Made by a program: the position numbers and the translations under genes. Positions 47,170 through 57,144 of a DNA stretch of 64,000 nt are shown piece after piece. The notes under the pieces were generated by a model. That model was not told where the DNA came from. It saw nothing but the letters and a program-made list of their open reading frames with translations, and did no database searches. Position 1 is the stretch's first letter, and the number at the start of each line of letters is the position of its first letter. The DNA is from Acinetobacter portensis (GTDB lineage: Bacteria; Pseudomonadota; Gammaproteobacteria; Pseudomonadales; Moraxellaceae), in assembly GCF_009372215.1 (NCBI RefSeq), contig NZ_LWRV01000082.1, positions 1 to 64,000 on the forward strand, written 5' to 3'.

Positions 47170-48314
47170 GCAGAAATAATAAAATACCTTTAGTACTGAC
47201 AGTTTTAGCACTTGCATTGGCTGGATGTTCTGGCAATAAAGTAAAAGTTGAAGAGGTGAAACCAAATCCTCTTCCAAAAATTACACAAACCACAAGCCTT
47301 GTTCCTGTATTTTCACAAAGTGTTTCTGCAACATCAGCAAAAGATCCATTGCGTTTGCAACTTGATGCTTCAGATGGCGTTATTTTTGCGGTAGATCCAA
47401 AAGGTAGTGTAACTGCATATCGTGGTAAGCAAAAAGTTTGGCAAAAACAAGTAACGAAACAAGGTCTAAGCTCAGGTGTTGAAGCATCCGATGGTCTTGT
47501 TATTGTTGGTAGTGAAAAAGGTCAACTCTTTGCTTTAGATCAAGCAACGGGTGAGCAAAAATGGACAGCACAATTATCGAGTGCCATTTTAGCACCATCT
47601 TTAATTATTTCTGATCGTGTTGTTACTATTACAAATGACGGCACTGTATATGCACATAGCACAGTGACAGGTCAGCAATTATGGACTTATGACCTACCAA
47701 GCGTTCAATTTAGTTTGCGTGGTATGGCATCGCCTGTTGCAATCGACCCAAGAACGGTTCTAATTGCATCTTCAAATGCATATGTTTATGCACTTGATGT
47801 GTTAACGGGCACACCACGTATGCAACGTCGAGTTGCTGTAAGTGATGGTCGTTCAGATGTGCAAAAATTAAATGACGTTGATGGCGATCCTGTTGTAGCG
47901 GGTCAATTTGTTGTAACGACAAGCTATCAAGGTCAAGTAACAGTTTTAGATTTGGCTTCACAACAAGTGGTGTGGAGTGAAGATTCAAGCAGTACTAAAC
48001 GCCCTGAAGTGGTAGGGAATGGCGTATTTGTTGCCTCTACAGATGGTAAGCTGACTGCGTACGAAATTACAACAGGTCATAAATTGTGGGAAAATGATAG
48101 TTTACTTAACCGTAAATTGAGTAATCCTGTAATTCTTGGCACACAATTGGTTGTAGGCGACTTAGATGGTTATTTACACATTGTAGATCCACAATCTGGT
48201 CAGCTTATTGGTCGCTCAAAAACAAGTGGTGAAGTACGTTCATTGCGTGTAATTGATAACCAACTTTATGCATCAACTCAAAAGGGTGCGTTGACAGTTT
48301 GGCAGAATCGTTAA
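47166..48314 (+). CDS. bamB: Outer membrane protein assembly factor BamB
   Basis: This 382-residue lipoprotein (lipobox LAGC, Cys21) folds as an eight-blade beta-propeller with PQQ-like repeats such as VYALDVLTGTPRM and LFALDQATGEQKW. BamB supports BamA in inserting beta-barrels. It overlaps yfgM by 4 nt, and a strong hairpin follows. Confidence 0.95.
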   Translation: MSRNNKIPLVLTVLALALAGCSGNKVKVEEVKPNPLPKITQTTSLVPVFSQSVSATSAKDPLRLQLDASDGVIFAVDPKGSVTAYRGKQKVWQKQVTKQGLSSGVEASDGLVIVGSEKGQLFALDQATGEQKWTAQLSSAILAPSLIISDRVVTITNDGTVYAHSTVTGQQLWTYDLPSVQFSLRGMASPVAIDPRTVLIASSNAYVYALDVLTGTPRMQRRVAVSDGRSDVQKLNDVDGDPVVAGQFVVTTSYQGQVTVLDLASQQVVWSEDSSSTKRPEVVGNGVFVASTDGKLTAYEITTGHKLWENDSLLNRKLSNPVILGTQLVVGDLDGYLHIVDPQSGQLIGRSKTSGEVRSLRVIDNQLYASTQKGALTVWQNR

Positions 48315-48360
48315 TTTTTTCTTCGCTTATGTTAAACTAAGCGAATATCCGTATTTTTTA

Positions 48361-48397
48361 ACGCGGGGTGATTGAAAATTCAATGCCCCGTGTTTTT
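48361..48397 (+). terminator. Terminator between bamB and der
   Basis: A long stem (ACGCGGGG with CCCCGTGT, plus an inner ATTGA/TCAAT) is followed by TTTTT. A second inverted repeat with arms TTCGCTTA and TAAGCGAA sits just before it at 48322-48345. Confidence 0.85.
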
Positions 48398-48482
48398 ATT
48401 TAGATTATTCATCTATTTTTTCTTCCAAGTTTCTGATGTTCAGGCCACTCAAACTGGCTGATCTTGTTTTAAAGGTTAATCT

Positions 48483-49892
48483 ATGAAACCCGTAATTGCG
48501 CTCATTGGTCGTCCGAACGTCGGAAAATCAACACTGTTCAATCAGATAACCAAGAGCCGTGACGCATTGGTTGCTGACTTTGCTGGTCTTACTCGAGACC
48601 GTAAGTATGGCGATGCTGTGTTCCAAAATAAATCGTTCATTGTTGTTGATACTGGGGGTATTGGCGAAAATGAAGGCGGTATCGACTCATATATGGCAGA
48701 ACAGTCAAAAACTGCCATCAATGAAGCAGATATTATTGTATTTGTTGTTGATGCACGCGCAGGCTTACTTGCTTCAGATGAGCAAATTGCTCGTGAACTT
48801 CGTACTCTTGGTAAAAAAGTTTATCTTGTTGCCAATAAAGTCGATGGCGTACACGCTGAAGCCGCACTTGTAGAATTCTACAAGTTAGGTATGGGCGAAC
48901 CAATGCAAGTGGCAGCAAGCCACGGTCGTGGTGTACAGCAAATGCTTGAAGATGTACTTTCAGAAGTACCTGAAGATGAAGATGCTGCAGAGCATGACAA
49001 AGCAACAGGTCTACGTCTAGCGATCATTGGTCGTCCAAACGTGGGTAAATCTACACTTGTTAACCGTTTATTGGGCGAAGAACGCGTTGTTGCGTTTGAC
49101 CAACCAGGTACTACACGTGACTCGATTTATATTCCATTTGAACGTGATGGTCGTAAATACACGCTAATTGACACTGCAGGTGTACGTCGTAAAGGTAAAG
49201 TAGATGAAATGATTGAGAAATTCTCAATCGTGAAAACGCTACAAGCAATTAAAGATGCACATGTTATTGTTGTTGTTCTTGATGCACGTGAAGGTGTGGT
49301 AGAGCAAGATTTACATTTAATTGGCTATGCATTAGAAGCGGGTCGTGCCATGGTTATCGCCATTAATAAATGGGATAACATGAGTGAGTACGATCGTAAG
49401 CAATGTAAGCTTGATGTAGATCGTCGTTTTGACTTTATTCCTTGGGCAAAAGTACACTTGATTTCTGCGTTGCATGGTACGGGTGTTGGTGAGATGTATC
49501 CATCAATTCATCGTGCATTCGATTCTTCGCATTTGAAAGTATCTCCAGCGAAAATCACTCAAATTTTAAGTGATGCTGTTGAAGCACATGCACCACCAAT
49601 GGTACAAGGTCGTCGTATTAAAATGCGTTATGCGCATATGGGCGGACAAAACCCACCAACGATTGTTGTACATGGTAATAAAGTAGATAAAACTCCTGCG
49701 GATTACCGTCGTTACCTAGAGAATGTATTCCGTCGTGTTTACAAACTTGAAGGTTCACCCGTACGTATTGAATTTAAAACATCTGAAAATCCATTTGAAG
49801 GTCGTAAGACAGTTATGGATGAACGTATTGCAGCGCGTAAGCGTCGTTATGTTCAGAAATTTAAGAAAGCAGAAAAGAAATATAAAAACTAA
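48483..49892 (+). CDS. der: Ribosome biogenesis GTPase Der (EngA)
   Basis: This 469-residue protein has two tandem GTPase domains, each with GRPNVGKS (residues 9-16 and near 184), then a KH-like C-terminal domain with a Lys-rich tail. It is essential for 50S assembly. The 168-bp gap and terminator before it suggest it has its own promoter although the gene order is conserved. Confidence 0.98.
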   Translation: MKPVIALIGRPNVGKSTLFNQITKSRDALVADFAGLTRDRKYGDAVFQNKSFIVVDTGGIGENEGGIDSYMAEQSKTAINEADIIVFVVDARAGLLASDEQIARELRTLGKKVYLVANKVDGVHAEAALVEFYKLGMGEPMQVAASHGRGVQQMLEDVLSEVPEDEDAAEHDKATGLRLAIIGRPNVGKSTLVNRLLGEERVVAFDQPGTTRDSIYIPFERDGRKYTLIDTAGVRRKGKVDEMIEKFSIVKTLQAIKDAHVIVVVLDAREGVVEQDLHLIGYALEAGRAMVIAINKWDNMSEYDRKQCKLDVDRRFDFIPWAKVHLISALHGTGVGEMYPSIHRAFDSSHLKVSPAKITQILSDAVEAHAPPMVQGRRIKMRYAHMGGQNPPTIVVHGNKVDKTPADYRRYLENVFRRVYKLEGSPVRIEFKTSENPFEGRKTVMDERIAARKRRYVQKFKKAEKKYKN

Positions 49893-49912
49893 GATTTATA
49901 TTTCTTTGATGT

Positions 49913-49940
49913 AAAAAAGCCCACTTATGTGGGCTTTTTT
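49913..49940. terminator. Rho-independent terminator after der
   Basis: Arms AAAAAAGCCCAC and GTGGGCTTTTTT enclose TTAT. It is symmetric, so it can act on both strands. Confidence 0.94.
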
Positions 49941-50399
49941 ATTTTAGCGATTATAGGAGTGCTTTTCTAAATACATATTAGAAAGATGATTAATAAAATA
50001 AGGTGTTAAGTCTGAAAGTTTAAATGGGAACTTAGATTTAAATTCTATTTCTTTATGTGTTGGTGCGAAAATAAAATCCATTACCTACAACGATAATTTT
50101 TTTGTGCAAGATCTTATAATCCATTAAGTGAATTTATATTTTGGATGGTTCTGATTTCTTATGTTCACTAAGTTGATTTACACGTTATTGTGATTTTTTC
50201 AAAATTAAAATCATGAATACAAACTTGATAGCCTTGCTTGTAGAATGGTATCGCAACAGCGGCATGAGTCCCTTATGCTACATCGCTAATGAATATACTT
50301 ACTGTTCATTTACTTCGTCTTGTATTGCTTTAATTATTCGAATTTTCATTTAATTTGAGCAGAACAAAAGTTGCAAAACCGTATAGCAAGAGTGTTTTT
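49941..50399. other. 459-bp AT-rich intergenic region before mazG
   Basis: No convincing gene is present. A 45-codon minus-strand frame (49944-50081, starting MDFIFAPTHKEIEFK) and a 46-codon plus-strand frame (from 50213, starting MNTNLIALLVEWYRNSG) exist. Neither has a strong ribosome binding site or recognisable homology. The plus-strand stretch 50240-50320 has higher G+C than its surroundings and could be a decayed gene fragment. Confidence 0.5.
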
Positions 50400-51194
50400 A
50401 TGGAACAGTTATTAAAAATCATGCAACAGTTACGTGCTGAATGTCCTTGGGATCAAGCACAAACGCCTGAAACACTTACGAAATATGCAATTGAAGAAGC
50501 TTATGAGGTCGAGGCTGCTGTACGTTCAGGTTGTGCTAACGATGTGAAAGAAGAATTGGGCGATTTATTACTTCAAGTGGTTTTCCAATCTCAAATGTAT
50601 AGTGAGCAGGGGTTATTCAATTTTAATGATGTGGTTGAAGCAATCAGTGAAAAGTTAATTCGCAGACATCCACACGTTTTTCGTGCAGACGAATTTTCTA
50701 AACTCAATGCAGATGAAGTATCAGAGCTTTGGCAAAAAATTAAGAAAGATGAAAAGAAAGATAAAGCTAAGCATCGTTTAGATCAGTTAAAACATGGCCC
50801 AGCATTACAACAAGCACATGAAATTCAAAAGAATGCAGCGCAAATTGGTTTCGATTTTCCACATGTAAAAGGTGCTTATGAAAAACTTGAAGAAGAATTA
50901 GAAGAGTTTAAACAGGCAATGGCAGCCAATAATTCCGACGAAATACTCGATGAATTTGGTGATTGTTTATTTTCATTAATCAATGTTGGACGTAAACTGA
51001 ATGTTTCGAGTGAAATGGCGTTATTAAGCACTATTCACAAATTTAGATCTCGTTTTGCTTTTATCGAAGATCAGGCTGTTATTCAAAATAAGAATGTAGA
51101 AGAAATGTCTTTAGAAGAAATGGATGAACTTTGGGAGCAAGCGAAAAATTATTTAAAACATCAGGTTAATCATGACAATAAAAAAATTGAGTAA
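50400..51194 (+). CDS. mazG: Nucleoside triphosphate pyrophosphohydrolase MazG
   Basis: This 264-residue protein has two all-alpha NTP-PPase domains, each with a Glu-rich metal site (EEAYEVEAAV...EELGDLLLQVVF in the first, EELEEFKQAM...DEFGDCLFSLIN in the second). It hydrolyses canonical and damaged NTPs to NMPs. The ATG at 50400 is preferred because MEQLLKIMQQLR aligns with the family start. A TTG at 50355 would add 15 residues. It overlaps the comEA-like gene by 23 nt. Confidence 0.93.
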   Translation: MEQLLKIMQQLRAECPWDQAQTPETLTKYAIEEAYEVEAAVRSGCANDVKEELGDLLLQVVFQSQMYSEQGLFNFNDVVEAISEKLIRRHPHVFRADEFSKLNADEVSELWQKIKKDEKKDKAKHRLDQLKHGPALQQAHEIQKNAAQIGFDFPHVKGAYEKLEEELEEFKQAMAANNSDEILDEFGDCLFSLINVGRKLNVSSEMALLSTIHKFRSRFAFIEDQAVIQNKNVEEMSLEEMDELWEQAKNYLKHQVNHDNKKIE

Positions 51195-51606
51195 GATTTT
51201 ACATCTTATATTTGTCACTTTTGTTTTCGGTTCAATTTCAACTTTAAGTATGGCGCAAAATACATATGAGAAAAAATATACGCAATGGAAAGAGGCGCAA
51301 CAACAGCAAGATCAACGCTTAAAAAATAAGGTAGAAGCAAGTTCAAACCATTATTTATCAAAGCCGAGCTTATCGAAACCTAGTTCATCTGCTACAAATG
51401 TTTCAAGTGGTGGTTCTAAAATTCGATTAAATTCTGCAAGTATTGAACAGCTTATGCAATTAAATGGTGTTGGGCAGAAAAAAGCAGAGGCAATTGTGGA
51501 ATATCGCAATCAAAATGGAAAATTCAATTCTGTGGAAGATTTCATGAAAATTAAGGGCGTTGGCCCTGCATTATTCAATAAAAACAAAGATAAATTAGCT
51601 TTGTAG
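51172..51606 (+). CDS. comEA: ComEA family helix-hairpin-helix DNA-binding protein
   Basis: This 144-residue exported protein has a signal peptide (about 1-28, SMA-QN), a Ser/Lys/Gln-rich linker and a C-terminal double helix-hairpin-helix domain (LNGVGQKKAEAIVEYR and IKGVGPALFNK). ComEA pulls transforming DNA into the periplasm in naturally competent bacteria, a known trait of Acinetobacter. It overlaps the mazG 3' end by 23 nt, so the two are co-transcribed. Confidence 0.88.
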   Translation: MTIKKLSKILHLIFVTFVFGSISTLSMAQNTYEKKYTQWKEAQQQQDQRLKNKVEASSNHYLSKPSLSKPSSSATNVSSGGSKIRLNSASIEQLMQLNGVGQKKAEAIVEYRNQNGKFNSVEDFMKIKGVGPALFNKNKDKLAL

Positions 51607-51739
51607 ATATACTGAAAATGGTTTTTTGCGCTAGATGGTTCATCAAGAAGTGGATAATCAAATTGCCCTTTGATTGTGTAAGATATATCATTAGCGACAT
51701 CTTATATATTTTACGTTCAGACGTAGGAGACAGCGTCTT

Positions 51740-53200
51740 TTGCAAACTTTGCGCGCGTCAAAATGTGGTTTATCAACCGCTCAATTACCTTCTTACATTT
51801 TAGATGTTATTGATGCTTTAACAAAAGCAGGTTATGAAGCCTATATCGTAGGTGGTGGTGTTCGTGACTTAATGTTGGGTCTAAATCCTAAGGATTATGA
51901 TGCCGTTACGAATGCGACCCCCTCACAAATCAAAGATGTTTTTGGTCGTCGTTGCCGTATTATTGGGCGACGCTTTGAACTTGCTCATGTATATTCTGGT
52001 CGCGAATTGGTTGAAGTTGCTACTTTTCGTGCCCCACCAAAGAAAGAAGTGACCTCTGCCGCAGGCATGATTTTACGAGATAATAATTGGGGAACAATCG
52101 AAGAGGATTTTGCTCGTCGCGATTTTTCAATTAATGCGATGTATTATCAGCCACGAAAAGGCATTGTTCTCGATTTTTGTAATGCTGTAGATGATATTAA
52201 AAACAAAACTCTTCGTTTATTGGGTGATCCAAAAACTCGCTTTGAAGAAGATCCTGTACGTATGTTACGTACATTGCGTTTTGCAGCCAAATTAAACTTC
52301 AGTATTGCAGATGAAATTTTAGACGTTTTCACGCCTGAGTTAACGAACTTATTGCGTGATGTGTCTCCACATCGTTTATATGATGAATCGCAAAAATTAT
52401 TCACGATGGGGCACTTAAATCGTGTGCTTCCAATGTTGATTGATTTTGGCATTTGGCCACAACTGTTTGCCGAGATTCAACCCAAAGTAAATACTTTTAT
52501 AGAACGTGCTGCAAAAAATACAGATCAACGTATTTCTATGGGTAAAACCATCAATCCTGCATTTTTCTATGCTGTGTTGTTGTGGGAACTATTCTTAAAG
52601 CGTAGCGAAGTGTATTTAGCAAAAGGCATAACACCTGCTGAAGCACGTGCACAAGCTGGTTTAGATGTGCTTAAACGTCAAGGCACACGTACCATTATTC
52701 CTCGTTTTGCGGAAACGTTTATTCGTGAAGTTTGGGAAATGCAAACACGTTTGTTGAATCCCAAACCACAACAAATTGCAGCTTTATCTAATCATGCGCG
52801 TTTCCGTGCAGGTTTTGACTTTTTGTTATTGCGTGAAAAATCAGGTGATACTGAAACTCAAGGCATGGGCATGTGGTGGGATAACTATCAAAACATGACG
52901 TCTGACGAAAAAGAACGTGCGATTAGTCAATATAATCGTCAACGTGCAAAAAGTCGTCGTAAGGCTGTTGTTCAAGAAGATGTTGTTGATACACGTTCAA
53001 ATTCCCAAGATGAAATTGAACCTTTAGTGAATGAGCCTGAAACACGTAGCCGTCGTACACGTAAGTCAAAACAACACCAAGAAAACAGAACGCCTGTTGC
53101 TTCAACTGTGAATGGTGAAATTGGTGCAGATCATCCAATTATGAAACGTCGTCGTGTGAAACGTGATTTAACCCAAGTTGTATTTGGACCAACTCAATGA
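51740..53200 (+). CDS. pcnB: Poly(A) polymerase
   Basis: This 486-residue class II nucleotidyltransferase has the GGGVRDLMLG motif near residue 37 and catalytic Asp pair KDYDAVTNATP. RNA-binding helical domains and a very basic C-terminal tail follow (SRRTRKSK and KRRRVKRD). It adds 3' poly(A) that promotes RNA decay. It uses a TTG start at 51740 with AGGAGA about 9 bp upstream. The stop overlaps folK by 4 nt. Confidence 0.95.
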   Translation: MQTLRASKCGLSTAQLPSYILDVIDALTKAGYEAYIVGGGVRDLMLGLNPKDYDAVTNATPSQIKDVFGRRCRIIGRRFELAHVYSGRELVEVATFRAPPKKEVTSAAGMILRDNNWGTIEEDFARRDFSINAMYYQPRKGIVLDFCNAVDDIKNKTLRLLGDPKTRFEEDPVRMLRTLRFAAKLNFSIADEILDVFTPELTNLLRDVSPHRLYDESQKLFTMGHLNRVLPMLIDFGIWPQLFAEIQPKVNTFIERAAKNTDQRISMGKTINPAFFYAVLLWELFLKRSEVYLAKGITPAEARAQAGLDVLKRQGTRTIIPRFAETFIREVWEMQTRLLNPKPQQIAALSNHARFRAGFDFLLLREKSGDTETQGMGMWWDNYQNMTSDEKERAISQYNRQRAKSRRKAVVQEDVVDTRSNSQDEIEPLVNEPETRSRRTRKSKQHQENRTPVASTVNGEIGADHPIMKRRRVKRDLTQVVFGPTQ

Positions 53201-53685
53201 GTGTAGTGGCTTATATTGGTTTGGGTAGCAATTTAGGCGATTCTCGTCAAATTTTGATTGAAGCTGTTCAAAATCTTGCAACTTTGGGAAAAGTGACGAC
53301 ATCTAAATTGTATGAAAGCCCGCCAATGGGGCCACAAGATCAGCCAAACTATTTAAATGCAGTTGCACGTTTAGAAACGCATTTAGAACCTTTGGTTTTA
53401 TTAGATGAATTACAACGCTTTGAAAATGAATCTGGTCGTGTACGTTTACGTCGTTGGGGCGAGCGCACACTCGATTTAGATTTGCTTATTTATGGTCAAG
53501 AGAATATTCAAAATGAACGTTTAACTGTGCCACATGTTGGCATCCTCGAACGTGATTTTGTAGTAATACCATTGTTAGATTTAGATGCAGAAATGCAACT
53601 AAAGGGACATGTGTTAAAAAATCTGTCTATTTTAGAACATCCTACTGTCACAGTCTTAGATGACGGAGATTGGGCAGGTTTATAA
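53197..53685 (+). CDS. folK: Hydroxymethyldihydropterin pyrophosphokinase
   Basis: This 162-residue HPPK of folate synthesis has the start AYIGLGSNLGDSRQ, the substrate loop YESPPMGPQDQPNYLNAV and the metal motif RTLDLDLLIYG. It overlaps pcnB (ATGA) and lies 40 bp before panB, the common gammaproteobacterial order. Confidence 0.96.
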   Translation: MSVVAYIGLGSNLGDSRQILIEAVQNLATLGKVTTSKLYESPPMGPQDQPNYLNAVARLETHLEPLVLLDELQRFENESGRVRLRRWGERTLDLDLLIYGQENIQNERLTVPHVGILERDFVVIPLLDLDAEMQLKGHVLKNLSILEHPTVTVLDDGDWAGL

Positions 53686-53725
53686 TTTAAAACATGTTCT
53701 ATGCATTTTTTAGAGGAACATCTTC

Positions 53726-54535
53726 ATGATTAGTCTCAGCGATTTAAAAAAATTTAAAGCCGATGGACGTAAATTTTCTTGCCTCACTTGCTATGATGCA
53801 AGCATGGGAAAAGCGATGGAAGTTGCTGAAATTGACAGCATTTTAATTGGCGATTCTTTGGGGATGACCATTCAAGGACGTGATTCAACACTTCCTGTGA
53901 CCATTGAAGATATGGCATATCACACCGCTGCTGTACGTCGTGGTAATAATCATTCGTTTATTATGACTGATTTGCCGTTTATGACTTATGCAACCTTAAA
54001 TGATGCATTGCTAAGTGCAAAGACTGTAATGCAGGCTGGCGCGCAAATGGTGAAGCTAGAGGGTGGTGAATGGTTGAGTGAAACGGTTCAAGTTCTAACG
54101 CGTAATGGTATTCCTGTTTGTGTGCATTTAGGTTTAACACCGCAATCTGTACATGTATTGGGTGGTTATAAACTACAAGCACGTACACGTGAAGCAGCAG
54201 ATAAACTCATTGCCGATTGTCGCGCGGTGGTTGAAGCTGGCGCAGCATTATTATTACTTGAATGTGTTCCTGCACAATTAGGCAAAGAAATTACTGAACT
54301 GTTCCCAGATGTTCCTGTTATAGGCATTGGGGCAGGTCATGAAACCGATGGGCAGGTTCTAGTTGTACAAGACATGTTAGGTTTAACTTTCGGTCGTGTT
54401 GCTAAATTTGTTCGTAATTTTATGAAAGAGCAATCAGGGGAAAATGCAATTCTTGATGCGTTCAAAGCGTATCATGTTGCGGTAAAAGAAGGTTCTTTCC
54501 CAGCACCTGAGCAAACTTTCCAAGTAGAGCTGTAA
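53726..54535 (+). CDS. panB: 3-methyl-2-oxobutanoate hydroxymethyltransferase
   Basis: This 269-residue TIM-barrel enzyme has the motifs [28 protein letters not shown] and VKLEGG. It makes ketopantoate from the valine precursor 2-ketoisovalerate, so it draws on the ilv pathway also in this window. It is 2 bp upstream of panC. Confidence 0.97.
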   Translation: MISLSDLKKFKADGRKFSCLTCYDASMGKAMEVAEIDSILIGDSLGMTIQGRDSTLPVTIEDMAYHTAAVRRGNNHSFIMTDLPFMTYATLNDALLSAKTVMQAGAQMVKLEGGEWLSETVQVLTRNGIPVCVHLGLTPQSVHVLGGYKLQARTREAADKLIADCRAVVEAGAALLLLECVPAQLGKEITELFPDVPVIGIGAGHETDGQVLVVQDMLGLTFGRVAKFVRNFMKEQSGENAILDAFKAYHVAVKEGSFPAPEQTFQVEL

Positions 54536-54537
54536 AT

Positions 54538-55383
54538 ATGAAAATTGAATCCACTATCCAAGGTCTATCTGAATCGCTTAAAACAGCTCGAACGAATCAG
54601 AAAATTATTGGTTTAGTTCCTACAATGGGGAACTTACACCAAGGGCATTTAAATCTTGTTCGTGAAGCACGTGAAAAGTGCGATATTGTTGTGGTAAGTA
54701 TTTTTGTTAATCCAATTCAATTTGGACCAAATGAAGATTACGACAGTTATCCACGTACATTAGAACAAGATAGTAAATTATTGGAAGAAGTGGGTTGCGA
54801 TTTTATATTTGCACCATCTGTTGAGCAAATGTATGGCAATCAACCACGTTTAACCAATATTTCAGTTAGTGATATCACTGCCGATTTATGTGGCTTGCAA
54901 CGTCCAGGTCATTTCGATGGTGTTGCCGTTGTGGTAACAAAATTATTTAACATCGTACGTCCTAATTTTGCATTCTTTGGTGAAAAAGATTTCCAGCAGC
55001 TTGCTGTTATTCGTCAATTTGTACGTGATTTAAATATGCAAATTGAAATTGTGGGTGTTCCAATTGCACGTGCAGAAGATGGCTTAGCACTGAGTTCTCG
55101 TAATGGTTATTTATCTGAAGAAAACCGTCAAATTGCGCCAACAATTCATCAAGCTTTAAAAATAGCAGAGCAAGATTTACAACAAGGTAAAAAATTGGCC
55201 GATGTATTGGCAAATATTGCATCTACATTAACACAAGCTGGTTTTGTTGTGGATTATGTTGAAGCTCGTACGCCAGAACTTCAAAAAATTGAAGAATTTA
55301 ACCAAAATATTGTGTTGTTTGTTGCTGCTAAAATTGGGGTAACACGCTTAATTGATAATTTACAGGTTCAGCATAACGCATAA
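54538..55383 (+). CDS. panC: Pantothenate synthetase
   Basis: This 281-residue ligase joins pantoate and beta-alanine. It has the HIGH-like [14 protein letters not shown] near residue 29, the [10 protein letters not shown] block and the KMSKS-like SSRNGYL. It directly follows panB. No panD is in the window. Confidence 0.97.
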   Translation: MKIESTIQGLSESLKTARTNQKIIGLVPTMGNLHQGHLNLVREAREKCDIVVVSIFVNPIQFGPNEDYDSYPRTLEQDSKLLEEVGCDFIFAPSVEQMYGNQPRLTNISVSDITADLCGLQRPGHFDGVAVVVTKLFNIVRPNFAFFGEKDFQQLAVIRQFVRDLNMQIEIVGVPIARAEDGLALSSRNGYLSEENRQIAPTIHQALKIAEQDLQQGKKLADVLANIASTLTQAGFVVDYVEARTPELQKIEEFNQNIVLFVAAKIGVTRLIDNLQVQHNA

Positions 55384-55407
55384 CTTGCTTTTAAAGGACA
55401 GCATGCC

Positions 55408-56259
55408 ATGAAGCGTATATTGATCGTTACAGGACAATCAGGTTCAGGGAAATCATCTGCTTTACAGGTGCTTGAAGATTTAGGTTATTACTGTATTGAT
55501 AATTTACCTTTGGCATTGCTTCCTGAAATTGTTGCAAAGCTAGACCGTGAAAATAATTTAGAGCAGTTGGCTTTGGGGGTTGATGTTCGAAGTACACGTG
55601 CGGATTTACAAGAATTCGACTCAGTATTTGAGCAATTACAAAAGCATGGTTCGGTTGATATCATTTATTTAACCACCCAAGATCAAGAAATTATTACACG
55701 CTTTAGTGCTTCACGCCGTCCGCATCCATTATCAAATCGTTTTAATACCTTAACGCAATGTATTGAAGAAGAAAAAACCTTACTTATTCCAATTCAGTTC
55801 CGAGCAACAATTCAAATTGATACGACTGACAAAAGCGTACATGATTTAAAACATATGCTGTTGTCTAGACTGGGACAAACTGATAACTTAATTGTAATTT
55901 TGCAATCTTTTGGTTATAAGCATGGTATACCTTTAGATGCCGATTATGTTTTTGACATGCGTCATTTGCCAAATCCACATTGGGATTTAGAGTTACGTCA
56001 GTATTCAGGTTTAGATGAACCTGTACAAAAATTCTTGGAATCGAATGGTCAAACAACCGAAATGTTCCAAGATGTTTATAATTTTTTAGATAAATGGTTG
56101 CCTGCTTTTTCCGAGGGTCATCGTCACTACATTACGATCTCTATTGGTTGTACAGGTGGGCAGCATCGTTCAGTTTATATTGTGGATAGACTCAAAAAAG
56201 CCCTTGAGGCAAAATGGTCTATTCAGGTTTTACATAGAGAAATGAAGCACTGGTCATGA
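55408..56259 (+). CDS. rapZ: RNase adapter protein RapZ
   Basis: This 283-residue protein has Walker A GQSGSGKS at 9-16 and a C-terminal domain with the [10 protein letters not shown] motif. In E. coli RapZ presents the small RNA GlmZ to RNase E and controls glucosamine-6-phosphate synthase. Whether GlmZ exists here is not clear. Its stop overlaps the HPr gene by 4 nt. Confidence 0.95.
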   Translation: MKRILIVTGQSGSGKSSALQVLEDLGYYCIDNLPLALLPEIVAKLDRENNLEQLALGVDVRSTRADLQEFDSVFEQLQKHGSVDIIYLTTQDQEIITRFSASRRPHPLSNRFNTLTQCIEEEKTLLIPIQFRATIQIDTTDKSVHDLKHMLLSRLGQTDNLIVILQSFGYKHGIPLDADYVFDMRHLPNPHWDLELRQYSGLDEPVQKFLESNGQTTEMFQDVYNFLDKWLPAFSEGHRHYITISIGCTGGQHRSVYIVDRLKKALEAKWSIQVLHREMKHWS

Positions 56260-56525
56260 TTGACACAACTGTTGACGTAATTAATAAACTAGGGTTACAT
56301 GCGCGTGCGTCTGGAAAACTCATTGAAGTCACTACTAAATTTCGTTCATCTATTCAAATAGGGAAAGATGGTAAACTAGTAGACGCTAAAAATATTATGT
56401 CTTTACTTATGCTAGGTGCAGGTAAAGGCACAACTCTACGCTTAGTGATTGAAGGTGCAGATGAAGAAAAAGCTTTATCTGAGATTCAAGCACTGTTTGC
56501 GGCAAAATTTTACGAGGCAGATTAA
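56256..56525 (+). CDS. ptsO: HPr family phosphocarrier protein (NPr-like)
   Basis: This 89-residue HPr has the phospho-His at residue 15 in [13 protein letters not shown] and Ser49 in the NIMSLLML block. The position after rapZ matches npr of the nitrogen phosphotransferase system. It is a regulatory phosphorelay member and not a sugar carrier; no sugar PTS genes are nearby. Confidence 0.93.
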   Translation: MIDTTVDVINKLGLHARASGKLIEVTTKFRSSIQIGKDGKLVDAKNIMSLLMLGAGKGTTLRLVIEGADEEKALSEIQALFAAKFYEAD

Positions 56526-56527
56526 TC

Positions 56528-57061
56528 GTGGCACGTCGATCGCAACGTTTTACTGAAGATGACTTTGAATCTTTAGAAGGGCGTGCAAGCAAAACCGAAC
56601 AAAAGAAAGCAGTTCAACGCATGGCTGCTTTAGGTGAACAATTAGCAGAATTGAGCGCCAAACAAATTAAGAATCTTCCTGTGGAAGAGCGTTTAATTGA
56701 AGCTTTGGAAGATGTGAAACTCATTACTTCAGGTGAGGCACGTCGTCGTCAATTTCTACGCATTGGTAAATTGTTGCGTAATGAAGATGAAACCGTCATT
56801 TTATCTTACTTAACGCCAAAACAAGGTGCAAAGAAAACAGCTCAACTCAATCGTTGGGTAGATCGTATGGTTGTTCAAGGAGAACCTGCGATTAAAGAGT
56901 TTATGAAAGCGCATAATGCTGCTGAACATCATCCAATTCGCCAACATATATTGCGTATTAATCGTGATATTTCGAAACAATTACCTGAAGAAGAAATTGC
57001 AGCTGCTAAGTTGAAATTGTTTAACTACATTCAACAAGTTGCTTTAATTTCAGATAACTAA
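56528..57061 (+). CDS. darP: Ribosome biogenesis factor DarP (YjgA family)
   Basis: This 177-residue protein starts with a GTG and carries the DUF615 pattern (KKAVQRMAALGEQLAEL and GEARRRQFLRIGKLLR). YjgA/DarP helps late 50S maturation. It lies 2 bp after the HPr gene, at the end of a long plus-strand operon. Confidence 0.93.
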   Translation: MARRSQRFTEDDFESLEGRASKTEQKKAVQRMAALGEQLAELSAKQIKNLPVEERLIEALEDVKLITSGEARRRQFLRIGKLLRNEDETVILSYLTPKQGAKKTAQLNRWVDRMVVQGEPAIKEFMKAHNAAEHHPIRQHILRINRDISKQLPEEEIAAAKLKLFNYIQQVALISDN

Positions 57062-57082
57062 ATTTTAGTTATTTTCTATGTT

Positions 57083-57111
57083 AAAAAAGCGACCTTTGAG
57101 GTCGCTTTTTT
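57083..57111. terminator. Bidirectional terminator, darP and acyl-CoA synthetase
   Basis: Arms AAAAAAGCGACC and GGTCGCTTTTTT enclose a short loop between convergent genes. Confidence 0.94.
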
Positions 57112-57144
57112 ATTGGGTTTAAAATTCACATTAGTAAATGTAAA

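Noticed and set aside
49944-50081. 45-codon minus-strand frame after der
   Set aside because: It has a weak start and shares its end with the der terminator; not enough to call a gene, so it is only noted in the gap entry.
52923-53180. Repeat-like Arg/Lys-rich stretch at the end of pcnB
   Set aside because: It encodes the basic RNA-binding tail found in poly(A) polymerases and is not a DNA repeat element.
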